A stretch of DNA of 64,000 nucleotides, taken from NCBI RefSeq assembly GCF_046156265.1, contig NZ_JAWDIR010000011.1, positions 62,001-126,000 on the forward strand, given 5' to 3'. Below the pieces are notes generated by a model that saw only the letters and a program-made list of their open reading frames with translations, was not told where the DNA came from and searched no databases. The DNA comes from CAMDHY01 sp046156265 (lineage in GTDB: Bacteria > Pseudomonadota > Alphaproteobacteria > Rhizobiales > Segnochrobactraceae). This document shows positions 47,915 through 58,543 of the stretch, one piece after another. The position numbers and the translations under genes were made by a program. Numbering within the stretch: the first letter of the stretch is position 1; the number at the start of each line of letters is the position of its first letter.

Positions 47915-48667
47915 ATGCCAGAATTCGATTCCGCCGGCGTGCCGATCGCCTTCCTCGACGAAGGGGAGGGCGAGCCGATCCTGCTCATCCACGGCTTCGC
48001 CTCCAACCGGGAGGTGAACTGGGTCGGGCCCGGCTGGGTGGAGACGCTGACGCAGGCCGGCCGGCGCGTCATCGCACTCGACAATCGCGGCCACGGCGAG
48101 AGCGGCAAGCCGCGCGATCCGGCGGCCTATTTCGCCCCCGTCATGGCGGAAGACGCGGGCCGGCTGCTCGACCATCTCGGCCTCGAGCGGGCCGACGTCA
48201 TGGGCTACTCGATGGGCGCCCGGATCACCGCGTTCCTGGCGCTCGCCCACCCGGGGCGGGTGCGCAGCGTGATCTTCGGCGGGCTCGGTCTCGGGCTCGT
48301 CGACGGCACCGGGCCGTGGGAGCCGATCGTCGCGGCGCTGGAGGCGCCGTCGCTGGAAGGAATCCAGCACCAGACGGGCCGGATGTTCCGCCGCTTCGCC
48401 GAGCAGACCGGTGGTGATCTCGAGGCGCTTGCGGCCTGCATGCGCTCGTCGCGCCAGACGCTGTCGCCGGAGGAGGTCGGCCGCATCGACGTGCCGGCGC
48501 TGGTCGCCGTCGGCAGCCGCGACGCCATCGCCGGCTCGGCGGAGGAACTTGCGGCGCTGCTGCCGCAGGGCAGGGCGCTCGTCATCCCGAACCGTGACCA
48601 CATGCTCGCCGTCGGCGACAAGGTCTACAAGGCGGGCGTGCTGGAGTTCCTCGCCGCGCGGCCGTGA
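47915..48667 (+). CDS. Alpha/beta hydrolase
   Basis: A 250-residue alpha/beta-fold hydrolase. The oxyanion region is ILLIHGFASNREVNW, the nucleophile elbow is MGYSMGAR with the catalytic Ser, the acid is probably the Asp in VGSRDAIAGSA, and the His is in NRDHMLAVGD. DNRGHGESGKP is typical of the esterase/haloperoxidase-like subgroup. The substrate is unknown. GTG at 47909 and ATG at 47915 are both possible starts; ATG is chosen. It lies 125 bp after the second Hint gene and is probably a separate unit. Confidence 0.9.
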   Translation: MPEFDSAGVPIAFLDEGEGEPILLIHGFASNREVNWVGPGWVETLTQAGRRVIALDNRGHGESGKPRDPAAYFAPVMAEDAGRLLDHLGLERADVMGYSMGARITAFLALAHPGRVRSVIFGGLGLGLVDGTGPWEPIVAALEAPSLEGIQHQTGRMFRRFAEQTGGDLEALAACMRSSRQTLSPEEVGRIDVPALVAVGSRDAIAGSAEELAALLPQGRALVIPNRDHMLAVGDKVYKAGVLEFLAARP

Positions 48668-48704
48668 GCGCCGGCAGGAGCGCAGGAAGAACGGGCAGCC
48701 GTCC

Positions 48705-50438
48705 TCACATCATGTAGGCCGTCCGGAAGCCGCCCCAGTGGCGGCCGGCGACGTGGATCGGCACGTCGACCTCCCGCATCATCACCACCCGGTCGCCGAG
48801 GTCGCGGGCATAGGCCTGGACGAGGTGCGGACGCGTGTTGCGGGCGGCCAGCAGCCCGGCGCGATCGTCGAAGATGCGGCGGTTGCGGCAGTTGGCGATG
48901 TTCCAGGTGCGGTCGCCCGGGCGCTGCGGCTGCGAGTAGCGGGCGTTGTGGACCGGCAGATAGCCGTTGATGTCGACCGCGCAGGCGAAGGAGAGCTTGG
49001 GGTCCTCGGTGAGAACCGGCTCCTGCAGGGCCGGCAGGACGGCGTCGAGGATGGAGAGGGCCCGGGTTTCGTACTGCTGCGGGTCCGTTCCGGCGATCGC
49101 CCGGTATTCGGTGTCGAAGAGGTCGGCGATCGCGACACGCCCGGACGCGACCGCCCCCTCGAGCGCCTCCTCCACCCGCCCGGCGACCCGTGTCGCGCGC
49201 TCGAGCAGCGGCCGGTTCGCCTCCGCCACTTCGGCGACCTTGGAGGCGACCGGCGGTGCGTTCTCGTGTTCGAAGGCGAGGTGGCAGCCGAGCGGGCTGA
49301 TACCGACGATGCGGCAGCGGAAGGAGCCGAGGCCGGAGAGCTCGAGTTGCGCGTACAACCCCTCGGTGGCGCCCTCGACGGGTGCGACGAGGGCCCCGCC
49401 GAGCGACAGGTCGATCGTCTTCGTCGGCTTCGCGACACTGCCGATGAGGAGCCGGCCGAAGATCTCCACCGGCCAGCGGTCGTGGCGGCGGCGGTCGCCC
49501 ATCGGCGTCTGGCGCAGCACGGTGACGAGGCGCCGCGTCATGTCGTCGAGGCCGTCACTCATCGCCGCTGTGGTCTGCGCGATGGCGGCGCAGGTCTCGG
49601 AGGCGCGGCCGGCGGCATCGCGGATCGAGCCGGCGCGGCCGGCGACGTCGTCGGCGAAGCGTTCCGCCTCGCCGGCCGTTCGGCGGAGGTCGGCGATGGT
49701 ATCGACCTGCGAACCAACCGCCGCGGCGACGGCGGAGGCGACGGGACGGATTTCGCCGATGATGCCGATGACGCGCTCGACGGCACCGGTGCTGTCGCCA
49801 GTGACCGCGTGCAGGCGCTCGATGCGCCCGGCGATCGCCGTGGTGGCTGACTGGGTGCGTGCGGCGAGCGCCTTCACCTCGGAGGCGACGACGGCGAAGC
49901 CGCTTCCGGCGTTGCCCGCCCGCGCTGCCTCGATCGAGGCGTTGAGGGCGAGGAGATTGGTCTGGCGGGCGATGCCGGCGATGAGGGCGATGGTGGTCTC
50001 GATCTCGCCGATGGCGGTGCGCAACTCGCCGATGGCGCCGGTTGCCTCGGCCGCGGCACCCTCGGCCGCACTGACGAGCCGGTCGGAGGATTGCGCCTTG
50101 CGGCCGATCTCGAGGTTGGCCTCGGCGACCTCGTCGAGGGCGGCGGCGAGGCGATTGGCCCCGTCGTGCGCCTGCACCGTCTCGGCGGCAAGGTGTTCGC
50201 TGTCGGCCCGGATGACGCCGATCTGTGCGATGCCGGCGGCGGCGACCGCCTCGACCTCGCGGGCGGCCCCCGTCAGCCGTGTGCGGACACGCCGGACATC
50301 GGATTCGAGGTTGGCGATCAGTTCCGCCGTCGATGCGGCATTGAGGGTCGCCGGCGTTGCCGGGGCGACCTCGGGCTGCGCCGTCACGACACTCTCGGCC
50401 GACGCTGCGCGTCGGCCATTCGATGTCAGGAACCCCAT
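48705..50438 (-). CDS. Soluble methyl-accepting chemotaxis protein with PilZ domain
   Basis: A 577-residue chemoreceptor without membrane segments. Residues about 35-300 are the MCP signalling domain with the canonical hairpin tip ([20 protein letters not shown] near 156-175) and [12 protein letters not shown]. Residues about 315-400 are a PilZ domain with both c-di-GMP motifs: RxxxR at R317-R321 (RRHDR) and DxSxxG at D343-G348 (DLSLGG). The C-terminal part ([49 protein letters not shown]) is a cytoplasmic cache-like module found in alphaproteobacterial receptors. The architecture implies c-di-GMP and another signal feeding a CheA array. The ATG at 50438 follows GGTGGAGAG. Confidence 0.9.
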   Translation of the reverse strand: MGFLTSNGRRAASAESVVTAQPEVAPATPATLNAASTAELIANLESDVRRVRTRLTGAAREVEAVAAAGIAQIGVIRADSEHLAAETVQAHDGANRLAAALDEVAEANLEIGRKAQSSDRLVSAAEGAAAEATGAIGELRTAIGEIETTIALIAGIARQTNLLALNASIEAARAGNAGSGFAVVASEVKALAARTQSATTAIAGRIERLHAVTGDSTGAVERVIGIIGEIRPVASAVAAAVGSQVDTIADLRRTAGEAERFADDVAGRAGSIRDAAGRASETCAAIAQTTAAMSDGLDDMTRRLVTVLRQTPMGDRRRHDRWPVEIFGRLLIGSVAKPTKTIDLSLGGALVAPVEGATEGLYAQLELSGLGSFRCRIVGISPLGCHLAFEHENAPPVASKVAEVAEANRPLLERATRVAGRVEEALEGAVASGRVAIADLFDTEYRAIAGTDPQQYETRALSILDAVLPALQEPVLTEDPKLSFACAVDINGYLPVHNARYSQPQRPGDRTWNIANCRNRRIFDDRAGLLAARNTRPHLVQAYARDLGDRVVMMREVDVPIHVAGRHWGGFRTAYMM

Positions 50439-50670
50439 CGCTCTCCACCTTCGACGGATGAGGGCCGCGGCGGACGCGACCGACCTTCCGACTACCGGCG
50501 TGAGCTTGCTCGTGGGTTGCGTTGGCGGCCCCGCGACGGGCGTGGCCACGATGGAGACTGGAAACGTCGTCAATCTTGCGCGGCCGAGGCCCGCGGGCGG
50601 ACGCTCGGCCGGATGCTGGCGCGCCGGCGGTCGGTCTGCGGGGGCTGCCGCCTCAGGACCGGGGCCGTGC

Positions 50671-50898
50671 CTAGTCGACGGTCTCGCGCTCGCGCCAGAA
50701 GCGGGCCCGCATGCGGGGCGCCATCATCCAGGCGATGGGCGGCGTCAGGACGAAGCTGAGAATGATGACGACGGGCAGGTAGAAAGCCGCGTCCGCGTTC
50801 AGTGAAGGCACCGACAGCACCGTGATCGCGCCGATGCCGAAGAGCACGGAGCTGATCATCAGGGCCAGCAGGGCGGCGATCTGCAGTCTCGTGGGCAT
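50671..50898 (-). CDS. Small membrane protein, 75 aa
   Basis: Short protein with two hydrophobic segments ([22 protein letters not shown] and [21 protein letters not shown]) and a basic, charged C-terminus ([14 protein letters not shown]). GGAAGGA precedes the ATG at 50898 at good spacing, supporting it as a real gene. No family is recognised. It sits between the chemoreceptor and the dienelactone hydrolase-like gene, all on the minus strand but with gaps of 93-232 bp. Confidence 0.65.
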   Translation of the reverse strand: MPTRLQIAALLALMISSVLFGIGAITVLSVPSLNADAAFYLPVVIILSFVLTPPIAWMMAPRMRARFWRERETVD

Positions 50899-50991
50899 CG
50901 GGGGGTCCTTCCTCGGTCTCTACCGTAGGAAGGTCCTGCGCGCGCCAAAGGTTCCGCCGCCGGCGCGCGGAAGCGCCGGCGGCAGGGTCGG

Positions 50992-51819
50992 TCAGGTCAG
51001 GTTGGCGGTGTAGAAGTCGAGCGTGCGCTGCCAGGCGGTGGCGGCGTCGGCGGCGTCGTAGCGCGAGCCGGTCGGGTTCGCGAAGGCGTGGTCGGCGTCG
51101 TACCAGTAGACCGTCAGGCTGTCCGCCTTGCCGGCCGCCGCCATGTTCTTCTCGAAGCCCTCGACCATCTCCTTGTTGATCGACTGGTCGAGCGTACCGA
51201 AGTGACCGAGCACCGGGCCCTTGAGGTTTTCCAGCTGCGACACCGTGCGGGTGACGTTGCCGTAGTAGATGACGGTGGCGTCGACCGGCGCGGCGATCGA
51301 GGCGTTCAGCGACCAGGCGCCGCCGAAGCACCAGCCGACGGTGCCGACCTTGTCGGTGGCGTCCTGCAGGTCACGGGCATAGTAGACCCAGGAGGAGACG
51401 GCGTCGGTGGCGTCCTCGGTGTTGAGAGCGGCCATCTGCGCCTTCGCCTCGTCCGCCGTCGTCGCCGGCTCGTCCTTGCCGAACAGGTCGATGGCGATGG
51501 CGATGTAGCCCTTGTCGGCGAGGTCGGCGGCGACCGCCTTGATCTGGTCGTTGAGGCCCCACCACTCGTGGATCAGCACGATCGCCGGCGCCGGCAGCTG
51601 CGCCGGCTTGGCGATGAAGCCCTTCGCCGGCTTGCCCATCACGGTGGTGATCGACACCGGCGTCACCTTGGCGGCGGCGGCCTGGGCGAGGACGGGATCG
51701 GCCAGCACGGCGGCGAGCGGCAGCGCCCCGAGGCCGGCGAGGAAGGCGCGGCGGTCGGTTGCCGAAACGAAGATCGGCGGCATGTCCGCGTGGCTGCCAC
51801 ATCCGTCGAGCGTGCACAT
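50992..51819 (-). CDS. Dienelactone hydrolase-family protein, likely Tat-exported
   Basis: A 275-residue alpha/beta hydrolase of the dienelactone hydrolase type. The nucleophile is a Cys in [10 protein letters not shown]; other elements are [13 protein letters not shown], the Asp region [10 protein letters not shown], and the His in [10 protein letters not shown]. The N-terminus has a twin-Arg motif followed by a hydrophobic stretch and cleavage-like site ([27 protein letters not shown]), so folded export to the periplasm is predicted. The ATG at 51819 follows GAGGAGACC. The substrate is unknown. It is divergent from aroC. Confidence 0.9.
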   Translation of the reverse strand: MCTLDGCGSHADMPPIFVSATDRRAFLAGLGALPLAAVLADPVLAQAAAAKVTPVSITTVMGKPAKGFIAKPAQLPAPAIVLIHEWWGLNDQIKAVAADLADKGYIAIAIDLFGKDEPATTADEAKAQMAALNTEDATDAVSSWVYYARDLQDATDKVGTVGWCFGGAWSLNASIAAPVDATVIYYGNVTRTVSQLENLKGPVLGHFGTLDQSINKEMVEGFEKNMAAAGKADSLTVYWYDADHAFANPTGSRYDAADAATAWQRTLDFYTANLT

Positions 51820-52015
51820 CGGTCGGTCTCCTCGGCTCGTGTCGGTCCGCCGCCCGGGTCCCCCGGCGGCGCGTGCCGCCAAACTATCGTACCCGGCCTT
51901 TGCGACAAGCCGTCTTCGTCGCGGCAGACGCCGCGGGCCGCGTTTGACCGCACCGGGGCTGCCGCCTAAAACCGGCGCGCATCGGGCAAGGCAAGCGGAC
52001 GGGCGGCGGACGGGC

Positions 52016-53128
52016 ATGTCTCACAACACCTTCGGCCATCTCTTCCGCGTCACCACCTGGGGCGAGAGCCACGGGCCGGCGATCGGCTGCGTCGTCGACG
52101 GCTGCCCGCCGGGGATCGCGATCAGCGAAGCCGAGATTCAGCTCGATCTCGACCGCCGCCGGCCGGGCCAGTCGCGCTACACGACGCAGCGCCGCGAGCC
52201 CGATGCGGTGCGCATCCTCTCGGGCGTCGTGCCGGCCCGCGACGGCGAGGGTTTCGTCACCACCGGCACGCCGATTTCGCTGCAGATCGAGAACGTCGAC
52301 CAGCGCTCGAAGGACTACTCGGAGATCACCGACCGCTACCGGCCGGGCCATGCCGACTTCACCTACGATGAGAAGTATGGCCTGCGCGATCCGCGCGGCG
52401 GCGGCCGCTCGTCCGCGCGGGAAACCGCCATGCGGGTCGCTGCCGGTGCGATCGCCCGCAAGGTGCTGGGCGGCGTCGTCGTGCGCGGGGCGCTGGTGCA
52501 GATCGGTGACATCGCCGTCGACCGCTCGCGCTGGGACTGGGACACCGTCGGCGACAACCCGTTCTTCTGTCCCGACCCCGGCACCGTCGAGCGCTGGACG
52601 GCGCTGCTCGACGGCGTGCGCAAGCGCGGTTCGTCGATCGGCGCGGTGGTCGAGGTGGTGGCCGAGAACGTGCCGGCCGGCCTCGGCGCGCCGATCTACG
52701 GCAAGCTCGACGCTGATCTCGCGAGCGCGATGATGTCGATCAATGCCGTGAAGGGCGTCGAGATCGGCGCGGGCTTTGCCTCGGCGGCGCTGTCGGGCGA
52801 GGAGAACGCCGACGAGATACGCATGGGTAACGACGGCCGGCCGCTGTTCCTCACCAACAACGCCGGCGGCATTCTCGGCGGCATCTCCACCGGCCAGCCG
52901 GTGGTGGCGCGCTTCGCGGTGAAGCCGACCTCGTCGATCCTGATCCCGAAGCGCTCGATCGATTCGACCGGCCAGGAGATCGACGTCGTCACCAAGGGGC
53001 GGCACGACCCCTGCGTCGGCATTCGCGCGGTGCCGGTGGGCGAGGCGATGATGGCGATCGTGCTCGCCGATCACCTCCTGCGCGACCGCGCCCAGGTCGG
53101 CGAGCGACCGGCCTGGCGGGCGTTCTGA
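52016..53128 (+). CDS. aroC: Chorismate synthase
   Basis: Last enzyme of the shikimate pathway, converting EPSP to chorismate with reduced FMN. The 370 residues show the three family signatures: [18 protein letters not shown] near the N-terminus, [21 protein letters not shown] with [14 protein letters not shown], and [17 protein letters not shown] near the C-terminus. Length is standard. The ATG at 52016 has only a modest ribosome binding site (GGCGGACGGGC region). It is a housekeeping gene between two less conserved regions. Confidence 0.98.
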   Translation: MSHNTFGHLFRVTTWGESHGPAIGCVVDGCPPGIAISEAEIQLDLDRRRPGQSRYTTQRREPDAVRILSGVVPARDGEGFVTTGTPISLQIENVDQRSKDYSEITDRYRPGHADFTYDEKYGLRDPRGGGRSSARETAMRVAAGAIARKVLGGVVVRGALVQIGDIAVDRSRWDWDTVGDNPFFCPDPGTVERWTALLDGVRKRGSSIGAVVEVVAENVPAGLGAPIYGKLDADLASAMMSINAVKGVEIGAGFASAALSGEENADEIRMGNDGRPLFLTNNAGGILGGISTGQPVVARFAVKPTSSILIPKRSIDSTGQEIDVVTKGRHDPCVGIRAVPVGEAMMAIVLADHLLRDRAQVGERPAWRAF

Positions 53129-53176
53129 CCAATCGACCCGTACTATCTCGCCGCCATTCTACCTTCTATGGCCGGG

Positions 53177-53581
53177 CTACCTGACCATAATCTTGTAGCT
53201 GTATTTCTGTCGTCTATTTCCGAAATATGAAATGTAAGCCAAATCCACCTCCCCTTTGTATTTTCGATCTGCCCGATAAATTACTTGTGTTCCGGGCGCG
53301 GGGAGGCCGACGCATTTCGGATCAGGATCACGTCCGTGACCGGCGCGGGCCGGAATTTTTGAGGGAACAATTTTGATAACAACTTTTCCGTACTTCGGGG
53401 CTTTTACCAATTCCACTTTCACTTCACCGGTCGTGCAGTCCCTATCCCAGCTTCTATGGATGCCGATATTCAGTGTTCCACCAGGCTCTACTTCCATATT
53501 GTAATGCCGCGCAGACTGTGCGGTTGCAGTCTCAGGCGCGGCGCCGGTGATCAGGAGTAGCAAGGGAAGATATTTAATCAA
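53177..53581 (-). CDS. Small secreted protein, unknown function
   Basis: A 134-residue protein with a signal peptide (YLPLLLLITGAAPETATAQ, probable cleavage after ATA or AQS). The mature part is beta-rich with two Cys (DRDCTTGE, DPKCVGLP) that may form a disulfide. It has a pattern like small Ig-like periplasmic domains (KAPKYGKVVIKI, GTQVIYRADRKYKGEVDLAYIS). No named family is recognised. The gene is clearly less GC-rich than the rest of the window, suggesting acquisition. It is on the same strand as, and 57 bp after, another small secreted protein. Confidence 0.7.
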   Translation of the reverse strand: MIKYLPLLLLITGAAPETATAQSARHYNMEVEPGGTLNIGIHRSWDRDCTTGEVKVELVKAPKYGKVVIKIVPSKIPARAGHGRDPDPKCVGLPAPGTQVIYRADRKYKGEVDLAYISYFGNRRQKYSYKIMVR

Positions 53582-53638
53582 AGTTTTCGCCCTTTGTAAT
53601 GAATTTGGTAAGATAAAAACACATTCCTAGATTCTTAT

Positions 53639-54019
53639 TCATTGTTTTAGCAGAACGCCATCGTAAAATTTGCCCTTGCGGTTCAAGCGAAATACCATCT
53701 TTGTTTTACTAACAAGGGTATAAACCATCAACGATCCGTCGCCCCATCGCTCCTGCGTCAATGAATTCCCGTCGACTGTCGCAAATTTATAAGACTGCCC
53801 GCCTTTCCATGCGTATATTGTCTTTGCCGATCCATTCGGCCTCACATACCAGACAATTAATTTGCTATAATCTTTGCCGTCTGACCATGTCCCAACCCAC
53901 GTTCCGACAAAATCATCGCTTTTTGCTTTGAATTCTGCAGCTTTGAGCGGGGAAGACGCCGCGAAAGCGACCCACGCAAACGCCACGAGCGCAACGACAG
54001 CACTACCCCAGGCTCGCAT
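53639..54019 (-). CDS. Small secreted protein, unknown function
   Basis: A 126-residue protein with a signal peptide (AVVALVAFAWVAFAASSPLKAAEF) and a compact mature part rich in Trp, Tyr, Gly and Lys (FVGTWVGTWSDGKDYSKLIVWY, TQERWGDGSLMVYTL). It resembles small lipocalin-like or calycin-like beta-barrels in pattern, but no family is recognised. The ATG at 54019 follows GAGGGGAACG; a GTG at 54037 is an alternative. Its base composition is AT-rich compared with neighbours. Together with the next gene it forms an islet between aroC and the SCO1 gene. Confidence 0.7.
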   Translation of the reverse strand: MRAWGSAVVALVAFAWVAFAASSPLKAAEFKAKSDDFVGTWVGTWSDGKDYSKLIVWYVRPNGSAKTIYAWKGGQSYKFATVDGNSLTQERWGDGSLMVYTLVSKTKMVFRLNRKGKFYDGVLLKQ

Positions 54020-54290
54020 GGCGTTCCCCTCGCCCACACAGCTTTTCCGGTCAGATTAACACACTGCAAGACAACGACAAGGGAAACTACTGAAAATCCG
54101 TCTATTCGGCGGCGGCGGGAATGCTGCCTAGAGACCACAGCCCCGTAGTAGCTCCCGTCAACTTGACCAATTGGAGCAGGCAAGCTCGTCGCGACACTGC
54201 CGCAGCGAATGCCCACGCATTCAACGCTTTGCAGCAGCAGACTGTCTTTGCTATTCCAAAAAAGGAGTCGCCGTTGGAAGTATCTGTACC

Positions 54291-54893
54291 TCAGCTTCCG
54301 ACGATGGTCTTCAACTTCTCCACCGCCTTCTCCTGCGGATCGCGGTAGTCGACGGTGCCGGAGAAATCGCCGTTCTTGTCGAACAGCAGCACCGCGGCCG
54401 AGTGGTCCATGGTGTAGTCGCCGCCCTCGAGCTCGACCTTGCGCGCATAGACCCGGTAGGCCTTGGTCACCGCGGCGATCTGCTCGGGCGTGCCGGTGAG
54501 GCCGACGATGCGCGGGTCGAAGGCGGAGAGGTAGCTCTTCATCAGCTCCGGCGTGTCGCGCTCGGGATCGACGCTGACGAAGACGATCGAGAGATCATCG
54601 CCCGCCGGGCCGAGCGCCTTCAGCCAGCCTTCGGCCTCGGCGAGCGTCGTCGGGCAAACGTCCGGGCAGTGCGTGAAGCCGAAGAACATGGCGCGTGGCC
54701 GGCCGGCGAAGTCCGCCTCCGTCACCGTCTGGCCGTCGGTGCCGATGAGGGCGAACGGCCCGCCGACGGAGGCGGTCGTGCCGGTTCCGCCGGTCTCGCG
54801 CTCGAGCACGCCGGTGGCGAGCACGACCACCACCACCGAGGCGATCACCGCGATCGACCAGGCGATCACGCGGGTCCAGAACAGCGCTCGCAT
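54291..54893 (-). CDS. SCO1/SenC copper-binding thioredoxin-like protein
   Basis: A 200-residue membrane-anchored thioredoxin-fold protein that delivers copper to, or reduces, the CuA site of cytochrome c oxidase. One membrane segment (RVIAWSIAVIASVVVVVLA) is followed by the copper motif FTHCPDVCPTTL with both Cys, and by the distal His in DYTMDHSAAVLLFD. VSVDPERDTPE is typical. The ATG at 54893 is well placed. It may be co-transcribed with the MFS gene upstream (gap 79 bp). Confidence 0.93.
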   Translation of the reverse strand: MRALFWTRVIAWSIAVIASVVVVVLATGVLERETGGTGTTASVGGPFALIGTDGQTVTEADFAGRPRAMFFGFTHCPDVCPTTLAEAEGWLKALGPAGDDLSIVFVSVDPERDTPELMKSYLSAFDPRIVGLTGTPEQIAAVTKAYRVYARKVELEGGDYTMDHSAAVLLFDKNGDFSGTVDYRDPQEKAVEKLKTIVGS

Positions 54894-54972
54894 CGCTCAC
54901 TCCTCGTCGGTTCGGGCGGGAACCTGCCCGCGCCGGGGGCTCGGCGCAACCGGTGTCGTCGCCGCAGTCCCG

Positions 54973-56259
54973 TCAGCCGGCGGACGGCCGTCCGGGTTTC
55001 GGCGCTGACGCGGCGGCGGCATGGCCGGCGAAGGCCGGACGCTCGTCGGTGCCGGGCGGGATGACGGTGCCCATCGGCGCCGTCGAGGCGGCGGCGAAGC
55101 CCGTCTTGTCCGCGCTCGCGGTGCCGCTGCGCACCCGGATGCGCACGATGATGAAGAGGAACAGCAGCGTCTGCACGGCGGCCGTCATCACGAACAGCGC
55201 GTGCGGCCCGCCGCGGGCCATGGCGAAGGCGGAGATCAGCGGCCCGCAGACCGAGCCGAGGCCGTTGAGGAGCAGCACGCCGGCCGCCGTCTCGACATAC
55301 TCGCCGGGCGCCGTCTTGTCGTAGGCGTGCGCCGCCGCCAGCGAGTAGCCCGGCAGCGTCAGCACGCCGAAGACGAAGCCCATCGCCAAAAGCGTCGGGG
55401 TATTGACCGTCAGCAGCCCGAGCGCCAGGCCCGCCAGCGCGGAGCCGACGAGCATCGTCGCCAGCACGATGCGGCGGTCGATGCGGTCCGACAGCCGCCC
55501 GACCGGCCACTGGCCGAGCGCGCCGCCGGCGACGGTGGCGCTGACGAACAGCGCCGCCTGCTCGACGGAAAGCCCGATGCTGGTGGCGAAGACGGCGCCG
55601 AGCGCCCAGAAGGCGCCGTTCGAGACGCCGATCAGGAAGGCGCCGACGAAGGCGACGGGGGCGGTGGCGAAAAGCCGGCGGGGGCGGAAGCGGACGAGCG
55701 AGATCGGTGCCGGCTGCGCCGAGCTCGTCAGCGCCACCGGCAGGGTCGCGAGCGAGATCAGGATGGCGGCCAGCACGAACGGCGCAATCGCCGTCACCGG
55801 GTAGATCGACACCATCATCTGGCCGACGGTGAAGGCGGCGAAGTTGACGACGATGTAGGCCGACATCACCGTTCCGCGCGTCGTGTTGCTGGCGCGGTCG
55901 TTGAGCCAGCTCTCGATGACGAGATAGAGGGTGGCCAGGCTGAAGCCGGTCATCGCCCTGAGCCCGTTCCAGACCAGCGGATCGCGCATCAGCGCGTGGC
56001 AGAGCACCATCACGGCGGCGGCCGAAACCATCGCCGCGAAGGTGCGGATGTGGCCGGCGCGCAGGATGACGTAGGGGCCGAGCAGGCAGCCGGCGACGAA
56101 GCCGACATAGTAGCTCGAGCCGAGGAAGCCGAGCATGACGGTGTCGAAGCCGGACGCCTCGCCCGACAGCGGCAACAGCGTGAACTGCAGGCCGTGGCCG
56201 ATCAGCAGGAAGCCGATGCCGAGGAGCAGCGAGAAGACGGGACGGAGGGTCTTGAACAT
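54973..56259 (-). CDS. MFS transporter
   Basis: A 428-residue major facilitator with about 12 membrane segments, of the YcaD/UhpC-like single-component group. Typical features are LGIGFLLIGHGLQFTLLPL, a GRLSDRIDRRIVLATM loop between TM8 and TM9 (an A-like motif), and FLIGVSNGAFWALGAVFA. The substrate is unknown. The ATG at 56259 starts at MFKTLRPVF; the in-frame upstream extension is a basic, Pro-rich run without hydrophobic character. It is followed by the SCO1 gene. Confidence 0.9.
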   Translation of the reverse strand: MFKTLRPVFSLLLGIGFLLIGHGLQFTLLPLSGEASGFDTVMLGFLGSSYYVGFVAGCLLGPYVILRAGHIRTFAAMVSAAAVMVLCHALMRDPLVWNGLRAMTGFSLATLYLVIESWLNDRASNTTRGTVMSAYIVVNFAAFTVGQMMVSIYPVTAIAPFVLAAILISLATLPVALTSSAQPAPISLVRFRPRRLFATAPVAFVGAFLIGVSNGAFWALGAVFATSIGLSVEQAALFVSATVAGGALGQWPVGRLSDRIDRRIVLATMLVGSALAGLALGLLTVNTPTLLAMGFVFGVLTLPGYSLAAAHAYDKTAPGEYVETAAGVLLLNGLGSVCGPLISAFAMARGGPHALFVMTAAVQTLLFLFIIVRIRVRSGTASADKTGFAAASTAPMGTVIPPGTDERPAFAGHAAAASAPKPGRPSAG

Positions 56260-56517
56260 CGGTGGGGGCGGAGGCGGGCGGCGAGAGCGGATGGTCCGTC
56301 CGGCACCGCCTCGCTGCGCGGGCCGCCCCGTGCTTCGATCCGTCCGGATAAGGCGAAAAATCCGGTGCGTCCGCCGATCGGGAGGCGTCGCCCGTCGGCT
56401 GGAAGGTGCACCAAGGCAAAGGACTTGAGCAATAACGGCGCCCGCATCCTGGAGACGCGCGCGCACGCCGCTCTAGGAGACGGTCGTGGCGAAACCGTGT
56501 CGGTGGCTTTCGCCGGG

Positions 56518-58455
56518 CTAGCTGCGCTTCGGAGCCCCGGCGAGCCGCTGCACGGGGGCGATTTCCAGGCCGAGGGCGCCGCGCACGGTGGCGACGATGC
56601 CGGCGGCATCGAGGCCGGCCAGCGCGTACATCACCTCGGGCTTGTCGTGGGCGAGGTAGGTGTCCGGCAGCACCAGCGTGCGCACCTTGAGGCCGCCGTC
56701 GAGCAGGCCTTCCTCGGCGAGTGCGGCAAGCACGTGGCTGCCGAAGCCGCCGATCGAGCCCTCCTCGACCGTCACCAGCACGGCGTGCTCGCGGGCGAGC
56801 CGGCGCAGCAGGTCGCGGTCGAGCGGCTTCAGGAAGCGGGCGTCGGCCACCGTCGTCGACAGGCCGGCGGCGCGCAACTCGGCCGCGGCGCGCTGGCACT
56901 CCTGCAGCCGGCCGCCGAGGGACAGGAGTGCCACCGACGTGCCCTCCTCGACGACGCGGCCGACGCCGATCTCGAGCGGCGGGGCGGGCGAGGGGATGTC
57001 GAGCCCGACGCCCTCGCCGCGCGGGTAGCGGAAGGCGATCGGGCCATCCTCAAAAGCGGCCGCTGTCGCCACCATGCGGGCGAGTTCGACCTCGTCGCCG
57101 GCCGCCATCACCACCATGCCGGGCAGGCAGCCGAGGAAGGCGAGGTCGAAGGCACCGGCGTGGGTCGGCCCGTCGGCGCCGACGAGGCCCGCGCGGTCGA
57201 TCGGGAAGCGCACCGGCAGCCCCTGGATGGCGACGTCGTGCACCACCTGGTCGTAGGCGCGCTGCAGGAAGGTGGAATAGATGGCGCAGAACGGCTTCAG
57301 GCCGTCGGCGGCGAGCCCCGCCGCGAAGGTGACGGCGTGCTGCTCGGCGATGCCGACGTCGAAGGTGCGCTGTGGGAACTCGGCGCCGAACAAATCGAGG
57401 CCGGTGCCGGACGGCATCGCGGCGGTGACGGCGACGATGCGCTCGTCGCGGCGCGCCTCCTCGATCAGGCTGGTGGCGAAGACGCGCGTGTAGGCCGGCG
57501 CGTTCGCCTTCGCCTTCGCCTGCTCGCCGGTGACGACGTCGAAGCGGTTGACGCCGTGGTACTTGTCCGCCGAGGCCTCGGCCGGCGGATAGCCCTTGCC
57601 CTTGCGGGTGACGACGTGGACGAGCACCGGGCCGGGCGCGGTATCGCGGACGTTCTTCAGGATCGGCAGCAACTGGTCGAGGGCGTGACCGTCGATCGGG
57701 CCGATGTAGTAGAAGCCGAGCTCCTCGAACAGCGTGCCGCCCATGGCGAGGCCGCGGGCGAACTCCTCGGCCCGCGCCGCGCCGCGCTCGACGAACTTCG
57801 GCAGGTGGCGGGTCAGTCCCTTCACCGCCTCGCGCAGCGTCACGTAGGTGCGCCCCGAGACGAGGCGGGCGAGGTAGCCGCTCATCGCGCCGACCGGCGG
57901 GGCGATCGACATGTCGTTGTCGTTCAGCACGACGACCATGCGGGCGTGCTGGGCGCCGGCGTTGTTCATCGCCTCGTAGGCCATGCCCGCCGACATCGCG
58001 CCATCGCCGATGACGCAGACGACGTTGTGGCGCTCACCCTTGAGGTCGCGCGCCACCGCCATGCCGAGGCCGGCGGAGATCGAGGTCGAGGAGTGGGCGG
58101 CGCCGAACGGGTCGTACTCGCTCTCGGCGCGGCGGGTGAAACCCGACAGCCCGCCGCCCTGGCGCAGCGTGCGGATGCGGTCGCGGCGGCCGGTGAGGAT
58201 CTTGTGGGGATAGGTCTGGTGGCCGACGTCCCAGATCAGCCGGTCGGTCGGCGTATCGAAGACGTAGTGCAGCGCCACGGTCAGCTCGACGACGCCGAGG
58301 CCGGCGCCGAGATGGCCGCCGGTGACGGAGACGGCGTCGATCGTCTCGACGCGCAGCTCGTCGGCGAGCTGCGGCAGGCTCGATTCCGGCAGGCGCCGCA
58401 GGTCCGCCGGCGTGGCGACGAGATCGAGCAGGGGCGTCTTCGAAGCGGATGTCAC
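56518..58455 (-). CDS. dxs: 1-deoxy-D-xylulose-5-phosphate synthase
   Basis: Thiamine-diphosphate enzyme that starts the non-mevalonate isoprenoid pathway from pyruvate and glyceraldehyde 3-phosphate. The 645 residues include [18 protein letters not shown], the TPP-binding [18 protein letters not shown], the His-rich [27 protein letters not shown], and [19 protein letters not shown]. The GTG at 58455 is used because GGGAG lies upstream and the conserved SKTPLLD begins at once. Its product feeds bactoprenol, on which MraY and MurG in this window depend. Confidence 0.97.
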   Translation of the reverse strand: MTSASKTPLLDLVATPADLRRLPESSLPQLADELRVETIDAVSVTGGHLGAGLGVVELTVALHYVFDTPTDRLIWDVGHQTYPHKILTGRRDRIRTLRQGGGLSGFTRRAESEYDPFGAAHSSTSISAGLGMAVARDLKGERHNVVCVIGDGAMSAGMAYEAMNNAGAQHARMVVVLNDNDMSIAPPVGAMSGYLARLVSGRTYVTLREAVKGLTRHLPKFVERGAARAEEFARGLAMGGTLFEELGFYYIGPIDGHALDQLLPILKNVRDTAPGPVLVHVVTRKGKGYPPAEASADKYHGVNRFDVVTGEQAKAKANAPAYTRVFATSLIEEARRDERIVAVTAAMPSGTGLDLFGAEFPQRTFDVGIAEQHAVTFAAGLAADGLKPFCAIYSTFLQRAYDQVVHDVAIQGLPVRFPIDRAGLVGADGPTHAGAFDLAFLGCLPGMVVMAAGDEVELARMVATAAAFEDGPIAFRYPRGEGVGLDIPSPAPPLEIGVGRVVEEGTSVALLSLGGRLQECQRAAAELRAAGLSTTVADARFLKPLDRDLLRRLAREHAVLVTVEEGSIGGFGSHVLAALAEEGLLDGGLKVRTLVLPDTYLAHDKPEVMYALAGLDAAGIVATVRGALGLEIAPVQRLAGAPKRS

Positions 58456-58543
58456 CGCGGGTCTCCCTCGCGACGGGGGTTGGGCCGCGCGAAAGGGCAG
58501 ACCACTAGCGGCAGGCGATCCATGTTGCAACGCGGCACGGTCG

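Noticed and set aside
54121..54348. Short plus-strand frame before the SCO1 gene
   Set aside because: No ribosome binding site or domain, and it runs into the 3' end of a real gene on the other strand.
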